Origin: UBA7455 sp026713185
GTDB taxonomy: Bacteria > Pseudomonadota > Gammaproteobacteria > Pseudomonadales > Azotimanducaceae
Direction of reading: 5' to 3'
DNA: 64,000 nt
Assembly (NCBI GenBank): GCA_963665785.1
Contig: OY762456.1
Location: 806,001 to 870,000, forward strand
The notes under the pieces were generated by a model that worked only from the letters and a program-made list of their open reading frames with translations, made no database searches and was not told where the DNA came from. Both the position numbers and the translations under genes were made by a program. Every line of letters begins with the position of its first letter. Position 1 is the stretch's first letter. Shown here piece after piece: positions 44,551-53,210 of this stretch.

Positions 44551-47270
44551 AGACCAGCCGATACCCCATAAGTTTCCGGACGCTGCAATGCGTAGATTAC
44601 CACGGCTTCAGATGCATGGTTTGCCGCCGCATCACGTTTACGTGCATTGGCAACAGCCCGGTCATGGGCATTGTCATCAAGTCGATAAATCTCGTGTTGC
44701 TCCCGGTGCCATGTCGCTTTTTCTGCATTACCCAACCTGGAATACAACTGCGACAGACCATAGTGCGCGGTGACATTTTCCGGATCAAGCTGCAGGGTTG
44801 AGGAGAAGTGATCTGCCGAACGCTGTAACCAGGTCTCTGCTTCCCCAGTGTTTTTGGAGAGCTTTGCCCGTTCAAACAACGCCTGCGCCAACTTGTTCTG
44901 CAGCCGGTAATCCCTGGAAAAATCAAATCCCCTGGCGCGTGCTTCAGCAAATCGGGTCTCTACCAGTCCCGTAAAGCTGTCGATAGCTGCATCCAGTTCA
45001 CCATTTTGCATATCGACAATGCCGGAAAACCAGGCTACGGACCATGGCAGGGCATCCTGCTCTGATGCTATCCGCAGTGACTCCGCAGCTTCTGCAAGAC
45101 GACCTTCACGAATATAGACCCTGGCGAGGTTCAACGGACCCTCTACCCGGTTCAACCGGCTGACTTCCTGAAACGCTGCTTCCGCCTGCCTGAGGGCGCC
45201 GCGCCCTTCCTTGCGTAAAAGGCCAATCCCATAATCGTTCCAACGTTCCCAGGCTGATACTTCAGGTTGCTGCACCTGTGTCATTGAAGCTCCATGTTCA
45301 AACACCACCGAATCGGTGGCGATAGTCACGATGGGCAGGTCGTTCCCACTGAAGGCTTCTCCCTGAAACGCCCGAACATAGGTGGTATCGAATTTTCTGT
45401 ACAGCAGTTTCGCGGTGAGCCGTAAGGGACCCTTCACCGAATCTGGTACTGTCAACCGATAATGTACGGTATCCGCGGCGCCGGGCGGAATCTGGTGGTC
45501 ATACAGTCTGGTAAAGATGTCCTCGGCATTTCGTTGATCAATACGAAAACCCTCACGGTCCAGCACATAGGCATTGACGAAGTGTGCCCAGGGGTCTACC
45601 TCACCATCCACAGGGTTTATCCCGCCGCTGGCGCCAATGACGCCCTGATCATCCTCAACGGTCACCTGCAACCATACTTCGTTGGAATCCGCTGTTCCCT
45701 CGGTAAACAGATGTCCAACCTTCAATGATCGAATGACAACATCAATAATGAATGTTTCTCCGGGAATCAGATCCGGTATTCCGGGTCTTACCGGCGCCAT
45801 CAGAGGCGCGTCGATGTCTTCACCGGCCCGGACGCCAAAGATATCCACACGCAATGATCCCTCCAGCATGTTCCGGTGCGCTTCGTTGACCTCATCCGGC
45901 AGCGACAGCAGATGCGGCAGAGCGGTGTTGGCAGCAGGGAAATTGTGACCATGGACTGTCAAGGCGCCACCCGGGGTATCAGGTGCAGCCGCAAAGTCAT
46001 CGGACTCGAACAAAAGCATGTGACAGCCGTTGCAGTTTGCTACCGCCTTGTCGGGATAATAGAAACTCTGGACCCCATGACCAGACACACCGCTCAACAG
46101 AAAGGAATCGTAATGATTCTGACCACGCAGCCATTTGTACTTGTTCAGTTCTTCGGGCAGGTGAACCTTGTGACAGGTACCACAGAATTCAGATGTATGG
46201 TGCACGGGTTTCAGAAAAGTACGTTTATGCAGGGCAGGTTTACCCTTTATCAGTATCCCGTTGACCCATCTCAGAAATGCGGCATCGGAGAACGCGAATG
46301 GATAATGCTCCGGCGCCGAAATAATGTAATCCGCATTACCCCGCGGGCTGCCCAGACTTTCAATGGCATGGCAGGAGACGCAGGTGATGCCGGCATGAGC
46401 GGTGGGATGATTCTCATCGTCAAAATCCGGTTCATCAAATGCCCCGCTGAACAGCGGCACCGGATCATGGCAGCCCGCGCAGAATCGTGAAGCGCGAACA
46501 TCACCATCACGTTGCAGGGCAACCTGACGGGTGTTTCGAACCGAAAACAGGTAGGCAGGATTGTTAAATGAAGCAAATCGATGGGCGCTATGCTGCCACT
46601 GCTCATGTATATCCTGGTGACAACCGGCGCAGTATTCGTCCTGCATCAAGTCTTTGGCTGCAATGACCTTGCCGGTACTGGTTCTCGCCAGTGAAGGAAA
46701 GAAATCTCCCGTGGGTGTGCTGGATTCCCCGGGTTCTGCTATCCAGGCCACGGCGGCGCTCAGAATCAGGCTCACGACGACGATACCTGCACCGGTTTTC
46801 CATCGAATTCCCGGACCGGCCAGTCGGTGCAGTACAAATAACCAGCAAGCGGCAAGGGGGGCTATCACATGGAACCAGTACAACACCGTACGCGTCAACG
46901 GGTGCTGGACTTCCATCAGTGGTAAACCACGTGTCAACAACACACCGGTAACCAGGACTACGAGGACCACGATGAACAACGTCAACCCCAGACGCACCGC
47001 CAGCCGGTTTGGCCGGCCAATCGCCCGGCGCAAATGCATTGCCGCAAATACCAGTGCCGGCGCGGTAATCAGAAAACCCAGGGCCAGATGCACCAGAAAT
47101 ACCGACTGGTACGCCACGTTCTGCAACTCGATACCCCGGCGCCACTCGACAAAAGTGACAGTAGCAAGCAGTACTGAATCAACGATGAGAATGGCAAACA
47201 GAACCAGCACGACCACCAGCAGTTTACGCATTCCCGGTCCGACTACTTCCTGGATTTGTACCTGATTCAT
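44547..47270 (-). CDS. membrane multiheme cytochrome c with C-terminal TPR-like helices
   Basis: 907 residues. Residues 15-180 contain about five membrane helices. His61/His79 and His134/His148 are spaced like b-heme ligands on two helices, so a quinol-linked b part is possible (inference). Five CXXCH heme c motifs follow at residues 214-218, 264-268, 297-301, 363-367 and 413-417. From about residue 640 the sequence turns into helical pairs resembling tetratricopeptide repeats (L-R-Q-A-E-A-A-F-Q-E-V). The c-hemes should be periplasmic. No known nitrite, tetrathionate or metal reductase motif is recognised. It lies between the two VCBS/ASPIC proteins, 28 bases after one and overlapping the other. 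Confidence 0.85.
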   Translation of the reverse strand: MNQVQIQEVVGPGMRKLLVVVLVLFAILIVDSVLLATVTFVEWRRGIELQNVAYQSVFLVHLALGFLITAPALVFAAMHLRRAIGRPNRLAVRLGLTLFIVVLVVLVTGVLLTRGLPLMEVQHPLTRTVLYWFHVIAPLAACWLFVLHRLAGPGIRWKTGAGIVVVSLILSAAVAWIAEPGESSTPTGDFFPSLARTSTGKVIAAKDLMQDEYCAGCHQDIHEQWQHSAHRFASFNNPAYLFSVRNTRQVALQRDGDVRASRFCAGCHDPVPLFSGAFDEPDFDDENHPTAHAGITCVSCHAIESLGSPRGNADYIISAPEHYPFAFSDAAFLRWVNGILIKGKPALHKRTFLKPVHHTSEFCGTCHKVHLPEELNKYKWLRGQNHYDSFLLSGVSGHGVQSFYYPDKAVANCNGCHMLLFESDDFAAAPDTPGGALTVHGHNFPAANTALPHLLSLPDEVNEAHRNMLEGSLRVDIFGVRAGEDIDAPLMAPVRPGIPDLIPGETFIIDVVIRSLKVGHLFTEGTADSNEVWLQVTVEDDQGVIGASGGINPVDGEVDPWAHFVNAYVLDREGFRIDQRNAEDIFTRLYDHQIPPGAADTVHYRLTVPDSVKGPLRLTAKLLYRKFDTTYVRAFQGEAFSGNDLPIVTIATDSVVFEHGASMTQVQQPEVSAWERWNDYGIGLLRKEGRGALRQAEAAFQEVSRLNRVEGPLNLARVYIREGRLAEAAESLRIASEQDALPWSVAWFSGIVDMQNGELDAAIDSFTGLVETRFAEARARGFDFSRDYRLQNKLAQALFERAKLSKNTGEAETWLQRSADHFSSTLQLDPENVTAHYGLSQLYSRLGNAEKATWHREQHEIYRLDDNAHDRAVANARKRDAAANHASEAVVIYALQRPETYGVSAGL

Positions 47271-47298
47271 GGTTGCCTTATTTTGATCTTTGTGCCGA

Positions 47299-50200
47299 TC
47301 ACAGACCTTCCTGGAACCTCACGTTGTAACGTGCATGCAGTGATTCCCTACGGTCCAGATCAATACCCTCGATCTCCGGCAGGGGACCAACCGTTTCTCC
47401 ATGTTCCGTATAGAGATCCATATCCTTGGTCCACCCCCTGAAATCCAGCACAAAATGCCGTTTCATGCCGGATGGAGGCGCCGGCAACGCGTCAAATTCA
47501 AGATGAACCTCCTCACCGCCGCCGATGATTGCAAGAGCACCATCGGTGTCCGTTACCAGGGGAGTCGCATCTCCCAGTGCGGTATAAAATCCACGCTGAA
47601 ATTTGGTATCCCAGTAGGGTGAACGTATGGCGTAATCGTAACGCGGGACTTTTTGCGGACCGTTGGTGCGCAGCGCAAATCCGGTTTTCGCCACTGCAGC
47701 GATAACGGGCTGCAGAGTGACAGCCCTGACAGTGTCCAGGGGTTCTTCAAATACCACCTGCAGACGATCCCAGTAGATCTCCATGTTGGATGTCAGGCGC
47801 AGTGCATCAGTACCTGACGGCAGGTCGGAGAGCGGCAAAGCCATTTTCCTGGGCATCCCCGCCGGATAGCCAAATTCACTGGCTACCGTATGCCACTGAC
47901 CTGTACTGTCCCGGGCTGCCAGAGTTGCAGCCTGATATTGGAGCCCAGCCTGCCAGGCGGCAAATACAGTTTGGGAATAGGGATACTCAACCCAGCCGTC
48001 GGCAACCAGTACGGCGCCCGGCTGGTCTATTGCCTGATCGAATTCAAGGGTAATGACCTGGTCTTCTGCCAGTAATCCGACAAACCGGGGGTCCACGGCG
48101 CCTGGTGGCGGGGCGCTGAGATCGGCAGTCAGGACTTTCTCCAGGACGTCATTATTGGAACTGTCTGTTGCCCGGACAGGATTGAGAGACCGGCGGTAGG
48201 TTATAGGTCTTCCGGTTACCCGTTTCCCCAGGATACCCATCCGTTCGTCCATGACCAGTGACCAGCCTTCCGGCATGTCATATACCTGGATATACGCAGC
48301 ATCAAGGTAGGCATTTTCTTCCATGGGTTCCGTGAGCTTGATCAGATACCGGCCGTTGGATTCCACCAGCATCCCATCATCCAGCAGAAATTTTTCATAT
48401 GGCCGCGGTTCCCCATACTCCCCGGGAGAGACGAAGAAACCCAGTCCACCGACTCCCAGCACATCAGAAACAAAACGCCAGGATTCGCCATCCCAGGCAA
48501 AGATCACGGGACAGCTTGATAATTGTCTCTGTTTTTCGGCAATCCGGTGCAGTTCACCGGCAGCGAGATCAAGCTCGGTTTGAGACACGCCATCAGACCA
48601 CTCCAGAGCAATGTAATCTGCGGTTTTTCGGCCACTCAGACCGATACTGACAGGAGCCAGACTTTGTCCGGGACCGGAATGGGCATCCAGCATATTCGCC
48701 ACTGACCATCGGTCTCCTGTCCGTAATTTTATCAACGTTCCGATTCCGGAGGCATTGGAACGCATCTGATCCGCTTCACTGCGTCCGGTCGGTGATACCG
48801 CCAGGAATTCATATCTTCCCAGTCCCGCGGGCCACCATGACATACCCTGGCGGCTGATGTTGACAATACCGGGACCCTTGCCGGGATGTTGCGTCAACAC
48901 AATGGCAGTCACCATGCCATCGACCGGCTGCTCCATGACAATTTTATCGGTCCTGGGATTCACCACGGCAAACCCACTGCTGTGGTTGTACAACAATTCC
49001 GGAAGCCCGTCGCCATCAAAGTCGGCCATGGTGAGTTCCCCAGACGTGTCGGGACGGCTTGTGAGCATCTTGCGACGCTGCCAGTCGCTACCATCGAACC
49101 GCCAGGCGAGAAGTTCTCCCTGACCAGTCATCCCGTAGATCTCGACATGCCCGTCGGCATCAGCATCCGCATGAGTCGCCGCGACCAATGATGTATTCCT
49201 CAAATCCTCGACGCCGGGGAATTCACGATACTGCCATGTACGATCGTTCTGCCAGATATCATTTGCCGAGTCTTCATTGATTACCACGATGTCCAGGTCC
49301 CTGTCCGCATCCAGGTCGGCAACAAGCACCTGTCGGCCAGCCTTTCCGAATAGTCCCATTTCGGCGGCAAGTTCCCGGAAAGTGCCATCCCTGTTATTGC
49401 TCAACAGTTCATTACCCAGAGGACCCGTTGTATAGAGATCCAGATCGCCGTCATGATCAGCGTCGAATACTGCCCCGGCCTTACATGGCTTGGCGGACAG
49501 TGTCGTGGACTCATCAAAACTGTCAGCAGTTTGCAGAACGAGACGACTTCCCTGGTCATCGCACAACACTACATCAACACTGCCGTCATCATTCACGTCC
49601 CCCCACATCGCGGCGTCCGCTGTTTCCGTCGACAGTGGATGATCATCGATTCTGGTGAATCCGGAATCGGTACCGGAATATACAACCATGCCGGCGGGTG
49701 TTGTCACGACAATATCCAGGATGCTGTCTCCTGTTAGATCGACAGCTGTTACCGTTGAACCGTTAATCCGGTCATCAATCAACTGCGGTTCAGCAAACAA
49801 GGGACCTGCAGGTAGAATTGCCGCCGGTGATTCCGCCGTGATGACAGACAGCGCTTCTGCTTTTGGACCCATGCGCTTATAGGAAATTGCCGCGAGCCGG
49901 GCTGCTGGATTGGGTGCAAATCGCTGATAACCTGCCAGCATTTCCGTACTTTCTTCAATTCTGCCCAGCCGGCGCAGAACCTGGGCGCCAGCCCAGTAGG
50001 CACTGCGCAGATAGGGATCGATTTCTGCGGCGCGCAAGAGCCATTGAGCCGACTGTTCATAATCACCCATTTGCAGGTAAGACTGTCCCAGAAAGTAGAC
50101 TGCATAAGCATCCTGTGCATCCCTGGTGACAACCCTGTTGAAAAACGCCGTCGCCTGCTCAGGTTCGCCGATATAAAAATGAATGATGCCGGAGACATAC

Positions 50201-50523
50201 AAGGCTCTTATCTGCTCCGTGTCTTCCTGAAGAACCTGGGTGACTATTGAGAGCGCGATGTGTTCATCCCCTTCTCTCTGCCTGTTGAGGAAGGCAATAG
50301 CCAGATTTACTTTTGCATCCAGCCAGTCCGGTTCCTGTTCAACCAGCGTCTCAAAAATGCCGCGGGCAGCTTCATAGTCATATTGTCCCATCAGAGCCAC
50401 ACCCTGATTGTTTAATGTGATGTTTTCCGGTGAAATGCTGTCTGATGAATCAGTGCCGTCAGCAGGATACTCACACCCGGACAACAGCATGATCAACAAC
50501 AAACTCCGCAGACTGTTTTTCAT
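47299..50523 (-). CDS. TPR-VCBS-ASPIC lipoprotein
   Basis: 1074 residues from the ATG at 50523. An ATG 6 codons earlier touches the manC stop. The lipobox is L-S-G-C, so it is a lipoprotein. Residues about 30-240 are TPR-like (G-Q-Y-D-Y-E-A-A-R-G-I-F, G-D-Y-E-Q-S-A-Q-W-L-L-R). A beta-propeller follows, with calcium loops such as D-A-D-H-D-G-D-L-D-L and D-F-D-G-D-G-L-P-E-L. A region with an ASPIC-like L-E-W-S-D-G motif comes next, and about 380 further C-terminal residues that I do not recognise. It begins 18 bases after manC and precedes the multiheme cytochrome gene, so it is probably cotranscribed with both. Confidence 0.8.
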   Translation of the reverse strand: MKNSLRSLLLIMLLSGCEYPADGTDSSDSISPENITLNNQGVALMGQYDYEAARGIFETLVEQEPDWLDAKVNLAIAFLNRQREGDEHIALSIVTQVLQEDTEQIRALYVSGIIHFYIGEPEQATAFFNRVVTRDAQDAYAVYFLGQSYLQMGDYEQSAQWLLRAAEIDPYLRSAYWAGAQVLRRLGRIEESTEMLAGYQRFAPNPAARLAAISYKRMGPKAEALSVITAESPAAILPAGPLFAEPQLIDDRINGSTVTAVDLTGDSILDIVVTTPAGMVVYSGTDSGFTRIDDHPLSTETADAAMWGDVNDDGSVDVVLCDDQGSRLVLQTADSFDESTTLSAKPCKAGAVFDADHDGDLDLYTTGPLGNELLSNNRDGTFRELAAEMGLFGKAGRQVLVADLDADRDLDIVVINEDSANDIWQNDRTWQYREFPGVEDLRNTSLVAATHADADADGHVEIYGMTGQGELLAWRFDGSDWQRRKMLTSRPDTSGELTMADFDGDGLPELLYNHSSGFAVVNPRTDKIVMEQPVDGMVTAIVLTQHPGKGPGIVNISRQGMSWWPAGLGRYEFLAVSPTGRSEADQMRSNASGIGTLIKLRTGDRWSVANMLDAHSGPGQSLAPVSIGLSGRKTADYIALEWSDGVSQTELDLAAGELHRIAEKQRQLSSCPVIFAWDGESWRFVSDVLGVGGLGFFVSPGEYGEPRPYEKFLLDDGMLVESNGRYLIKLTEPMEENAYLDAAYIQVYDMPEGWSLVMDERMGILGKRVTGRPITYRRSLNPVRATDSSNNDVLEKVLTADLSAPPPGAVDPRFVGLLAEDQVITLEFDQAIDQPGAVLVADGWVEYPYSQTVFAAWQAGLQYQAATLAARDSTGQWHTVASEFGYPAGMPRKMALPLSDLPSGTDALRLTSNMEIYWDRLQVVFEEPLDTVRAVTLQPVIAAVAKTGFALRTNGPQKVPRYDYAIRSPYWDTKFQRGFYTALGDATPLVTDTDGALAIIGGGEEVHLEFDALPAPPSGMKRHFVLDFRGWTKDMDLYTEHGETVGPLPEIEGIDLDRRESLHARYNVRFQEGL

Positions 50524-50541
50524 CGTTTGACGATTCCCCAT

Positions 50542-51948
50542 CTACTTTCGACCATAATTATCTTCCAGTCTGATAATGTCATCTTCGCTCAGATAACTGC
50601 CGGACTGGACTTCAATAATCTCCAGCGGCGCCGTACCGGTATTTTCCAGGCGATGAGTAACGCCTGTTGGGATATAGGTGGATTCGTTTTCAGAGAGTTG
50701 AAAAACCTCTTCGCCCCTGGTGACCTGGGCGCTCCCTTTGACCACAACCCAGTGTTCCGCACGGTATCGATGCTTCTGTAATGAAAGGCTCGACCCTGGA
50801 TTTACCTGTATGTGTTTTACCTTGTGTCGCTCACCCTCATCAATGTTTTCATAAAAACCCCAGGGGCGGTAGACCTTGCGGTGTGTCATGGATTCCTGAC
50901 GCTCACTGGCATTCAGGTCCCCGACTATCTTGCGCACACTCGCTACCTCCTTCTGGGTCGAAATCAGGATGGCGTCTGCTGTTTCCACGACGACAAGGTC
51001 ATCAAGACCTAACACGGAAACCAGCCGGTGTTCCGCTCTGATGTAGCTGTTGTTGACATTCTCTGTCATCACATCACCTACCAGGGTGTTCCGGTTGGCG
51101 TCCTTGGCGGACACTGCCCAGAGTGCATCCCAGGAACCGATGTCGCTCCAGCCTGCAATCAGGGGCACCATGGCGGCAAGATGGGTACCTTCCATCACGG
51201 CACAATCAATGGACTCTGCAGGACAGCCGATGAATGCGTCTTCACCGACTCTGGTGAAATCGTTATCCTGTGATACCGACCTGCACGCCTCGGCAACGGC
51301 GCTGGCGATTTCCGGACGTAGTCTGGCAAGTTCCGCCAGGTAGTTACCGGGTTTGAAAACAAACATGCCACTGTTCCAGTAGTAACCACCGGACGTGAAA
51401 TATTTCTCCGCGGTCGCGGCATCGGGTTTTTCCACGAAGGCTTTGACCCGATAACCGGCATCCAGTGATTCGCCGGACCTGATGTAGCCATAAGCGGTTT
51501 CCGCACGAGTCGGAGTGACGCCAAAAGTAACGAGATTATCTTTTTCCGCCAGCGCAATCGCCTGGTCAAGCGCTGCCAGGAAGGCTGTATTATCGGCAAT
51601 AACATTATCGGAGTGAAGGCTTACCATTATCGCATCATCTTCATCGGCAATCTGATGGGCGCCCAGAGCCACGGCAGGCGCAGTGTTACGACCTGCCGGT
51701 TCCAGAATGATAGCCCCGGGTTCTATGCCTGTCTCCCGCATTTGTTCGGCCACGATAAAGCGGTGTTCTTCATTGCAGATCAGGATCGGCGCCGCAACTT
51801 CCCGATAACCCTGAAGACGGAGAACAGTGTTCTGCAACAGGGATCTGTCATCGACAAGCGGCAATAGCTGCTTGGGATAATGTTTTCTTGATAAGGGCCA
51901 AAGACGGGTCCCGGCGCCACCACAAAGAATCACTGGTATGATTTTCAA
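50542..51948 (-). CDS. manC: mannose-1-phosphate guanylyltransferase / mannose-6-phosphate isomerase
   Basis: 468 residues, the standard bifunctional length. The N-terminal nucleotidyltransferase begins I-L-C-G-G-A-G-T-R-L-W-P-L-S-R, followed by F-V-E-K-P. The C-terminal cupin (R-P-W-G-F-Y, H-K-R near H-W-V-V-V-K-G) isomerises mannose phosphate. It makes GDP-mannose for surface polysaccharide. It stands beside a wzy-like gene and wbpM- and wbpL-like genes, fitting an O-antigen or exopolysaccharide locus, yet is followed directly by the redox cluster. Confidence 0.95.
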   Translation of the reverse strand: MKIIPVILCGGAGTRLWPLSRKHYPKQLLPLVDDRSLLQNTVLRLQGYREVAAPILICNEEHRFIVAEQMRETGIEPGAIILEPAGRNTAPAVALGAHQIADEDDAIMVSLHSDNVIADNTAFLAALDQAIALAEKDNLVTFGVTPTRAETAYGYIRSGESLDAGYRVKAFVEKPDAATAEKYFTSGGYYWNSGMFVFKPGNYLAELARLRPEIASAVAEACRSVSQDNDFTRVGEDAFIGCPAESIDCAVMEGTHLAAMVPLIAGWSDIGSWDALWAVSAKDANRNTLVGDVMTENVNNSYIRAEHRLVSVLGLDDLVVVETADAILISTQKEVASVRKIVGDLNASERQESMTHRKVYRPWGFYENIDEGERHKVKHIQVNPGSSLSLQKHRYRAEHWVVVKGSAQVTRGEEVFQLSENESTYIPTGVTHRLENTGTAPLEIIEVQSGSYLSEDDIIRLEDNYGRK

Positions 51949-52013
51949 CGTTGATCCTGACTATTGAGATTGAAGATCATTGTAGAATATCGTGAGGAAA
52001 TCGTCTGCCGGAG

Positions 52014-53210
52014 TTGCTTATCTATCGCCAACATCTGATTAAAGTGATCCATATTGCCCTGGGAATCATGGTATTTCTGACGATTGCCGCCTTTTTTCTG
52101 GCAGAGAACGGGAAGATTAATAGTTTCCCGACGTACTTTGTCGGGGTTCTGTTCATAGTTTTACTGGTGCTGGACAGAAGCCTGATACGCTTTGTGGACC
52201 TGCGCATGCTGGCAGGCACGGCAGGATTACTCGGGTATCTTGGAATTTCTTCTCTCTGGTCTGACAATGGCGGCGTGACGACAATGCTCCTGTATCTGGC
52301 CTACATGACATTGATCGTGAGTTTTCTTTACAGTGTGCTCTTTCTGCAGGTGCGATTCGCAGCGTTTTCACGTTATTTTATCTGGTTCACCATTCTCGCC
52401 GCTACAGTGTCTGTCTCCATCTCAATCCAATTGAATTATGCCTTTCCGGAATTCCAGCCTCTGCCGGAGGATCGTTTGTTTGCTTTTGGCCGTTTGAACA
52501 ATCCAGTGGTCAGTGCGCTGTCTTACGGGATGGTGGTCGTACTGGCTTTGCATATGTTGATTCAGGGTCGTGATACCAGTGAACGGGTATTGAGCGGGTT
52601 GTGTATGATGGCATTGTTGACTGGTGTGGTATTGACCGGCACCCGCAGTGTCTGGGCAGGATTGTTGGCAGCGGCTTTGTACAGCATAGCGGTTTATCTG
52701 CCAGGAACCCGTACCCGCAAGCTGCTTGCCTCGTTTTTACTGCTTCTGGCGGTATCCGGTATCTTGCTTTTCATCTTCGGGTGGGAAGAACTGGCCAGAC
52801 GTTCAGCGAGTTTCCGGCCGGAGATTTGGCGTGGTCTTATTGAGCAGACGTTGAGTGTGAACTGGCTGTTGGGTAATGGAATTGCATCGGACAGTTCATT
52901 TCAGTACGAGATGCTTGAATTTCAGCATGCCCACAGCATATATGTGTCAACTTTTTTCTATGGGGGGGTGATTGGATTACTGGCATTGCTGGGATTTATC
53001 GGACTCTGTGCAGGACGGTTGCTACGGGCAAACAGTTCAGAAATTCAGGCCTTGGCGACAATGATGCTGCTATATGGTGTCACCGTACTGTTGTTTGACG
53101 GGGATCGGATATTAACCAAGGTTGATTATATCTGGATGGTGTTCTGGTTACCGATAGCCATGGTTCTGGTGGCGGACCAGGAGAACAGGCACAGGAATAC
53201 TATTTCCTGA
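52014..53210 (+). CDS. O-antigen ligase/polymerase-like membrane protein
   Basis: 398 residues with about ten membrane helices and a hydrophilic loop near residue 265 (R-R-S-A-S-F-R-P-E-I-W-R) that resembles the periplasmic loop of WaaL/Wzy-type proteins, plus H-A-H-S-I-Y after it. Such enzymes ligate or polymerise glycan chains from undecaprenyl carriers. The TTG start is uncertain: an SD-like gccggag is too close. It is divergent from manC and convergent with the wbpM-like gene, overlapping it by 11 bases. Confidence 0.8.
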   Translation: MLIYRQHLIKVIHIALGIMVFLTIAAFFLAENGKINSFPTYFVGVLFIVLLVLDRSLIRFVDLRMLAGTAGLLGYLGISSLWSDNGGVTTMLLYLAYMTLIVSFLYSVLFLQVRFAAFSRYFIWFTILAATVSVSISIQLNYAFPEFQPLPEDRLFAFGRLNNPVVSALSYGMVVVLALHMLIQGRDTSERVLSGLCMMALLTGVVLTGTRSVWAGLLAAALYSIAVYLPGTRTRKLLASFLLLLAVSGILLFIFGWEELARRSASFRPEIWRGLIEQTLSVNWLLGNGIASDSSFQYEMLEFQHAHSIYVSTFFYGGVIGLLALLGFIGLCAGRLLRANSSEIQALATMMLLYGVTVLLFDGDRILTKVDYIWMVFWLPIAMVLVADQENRHRNTIS

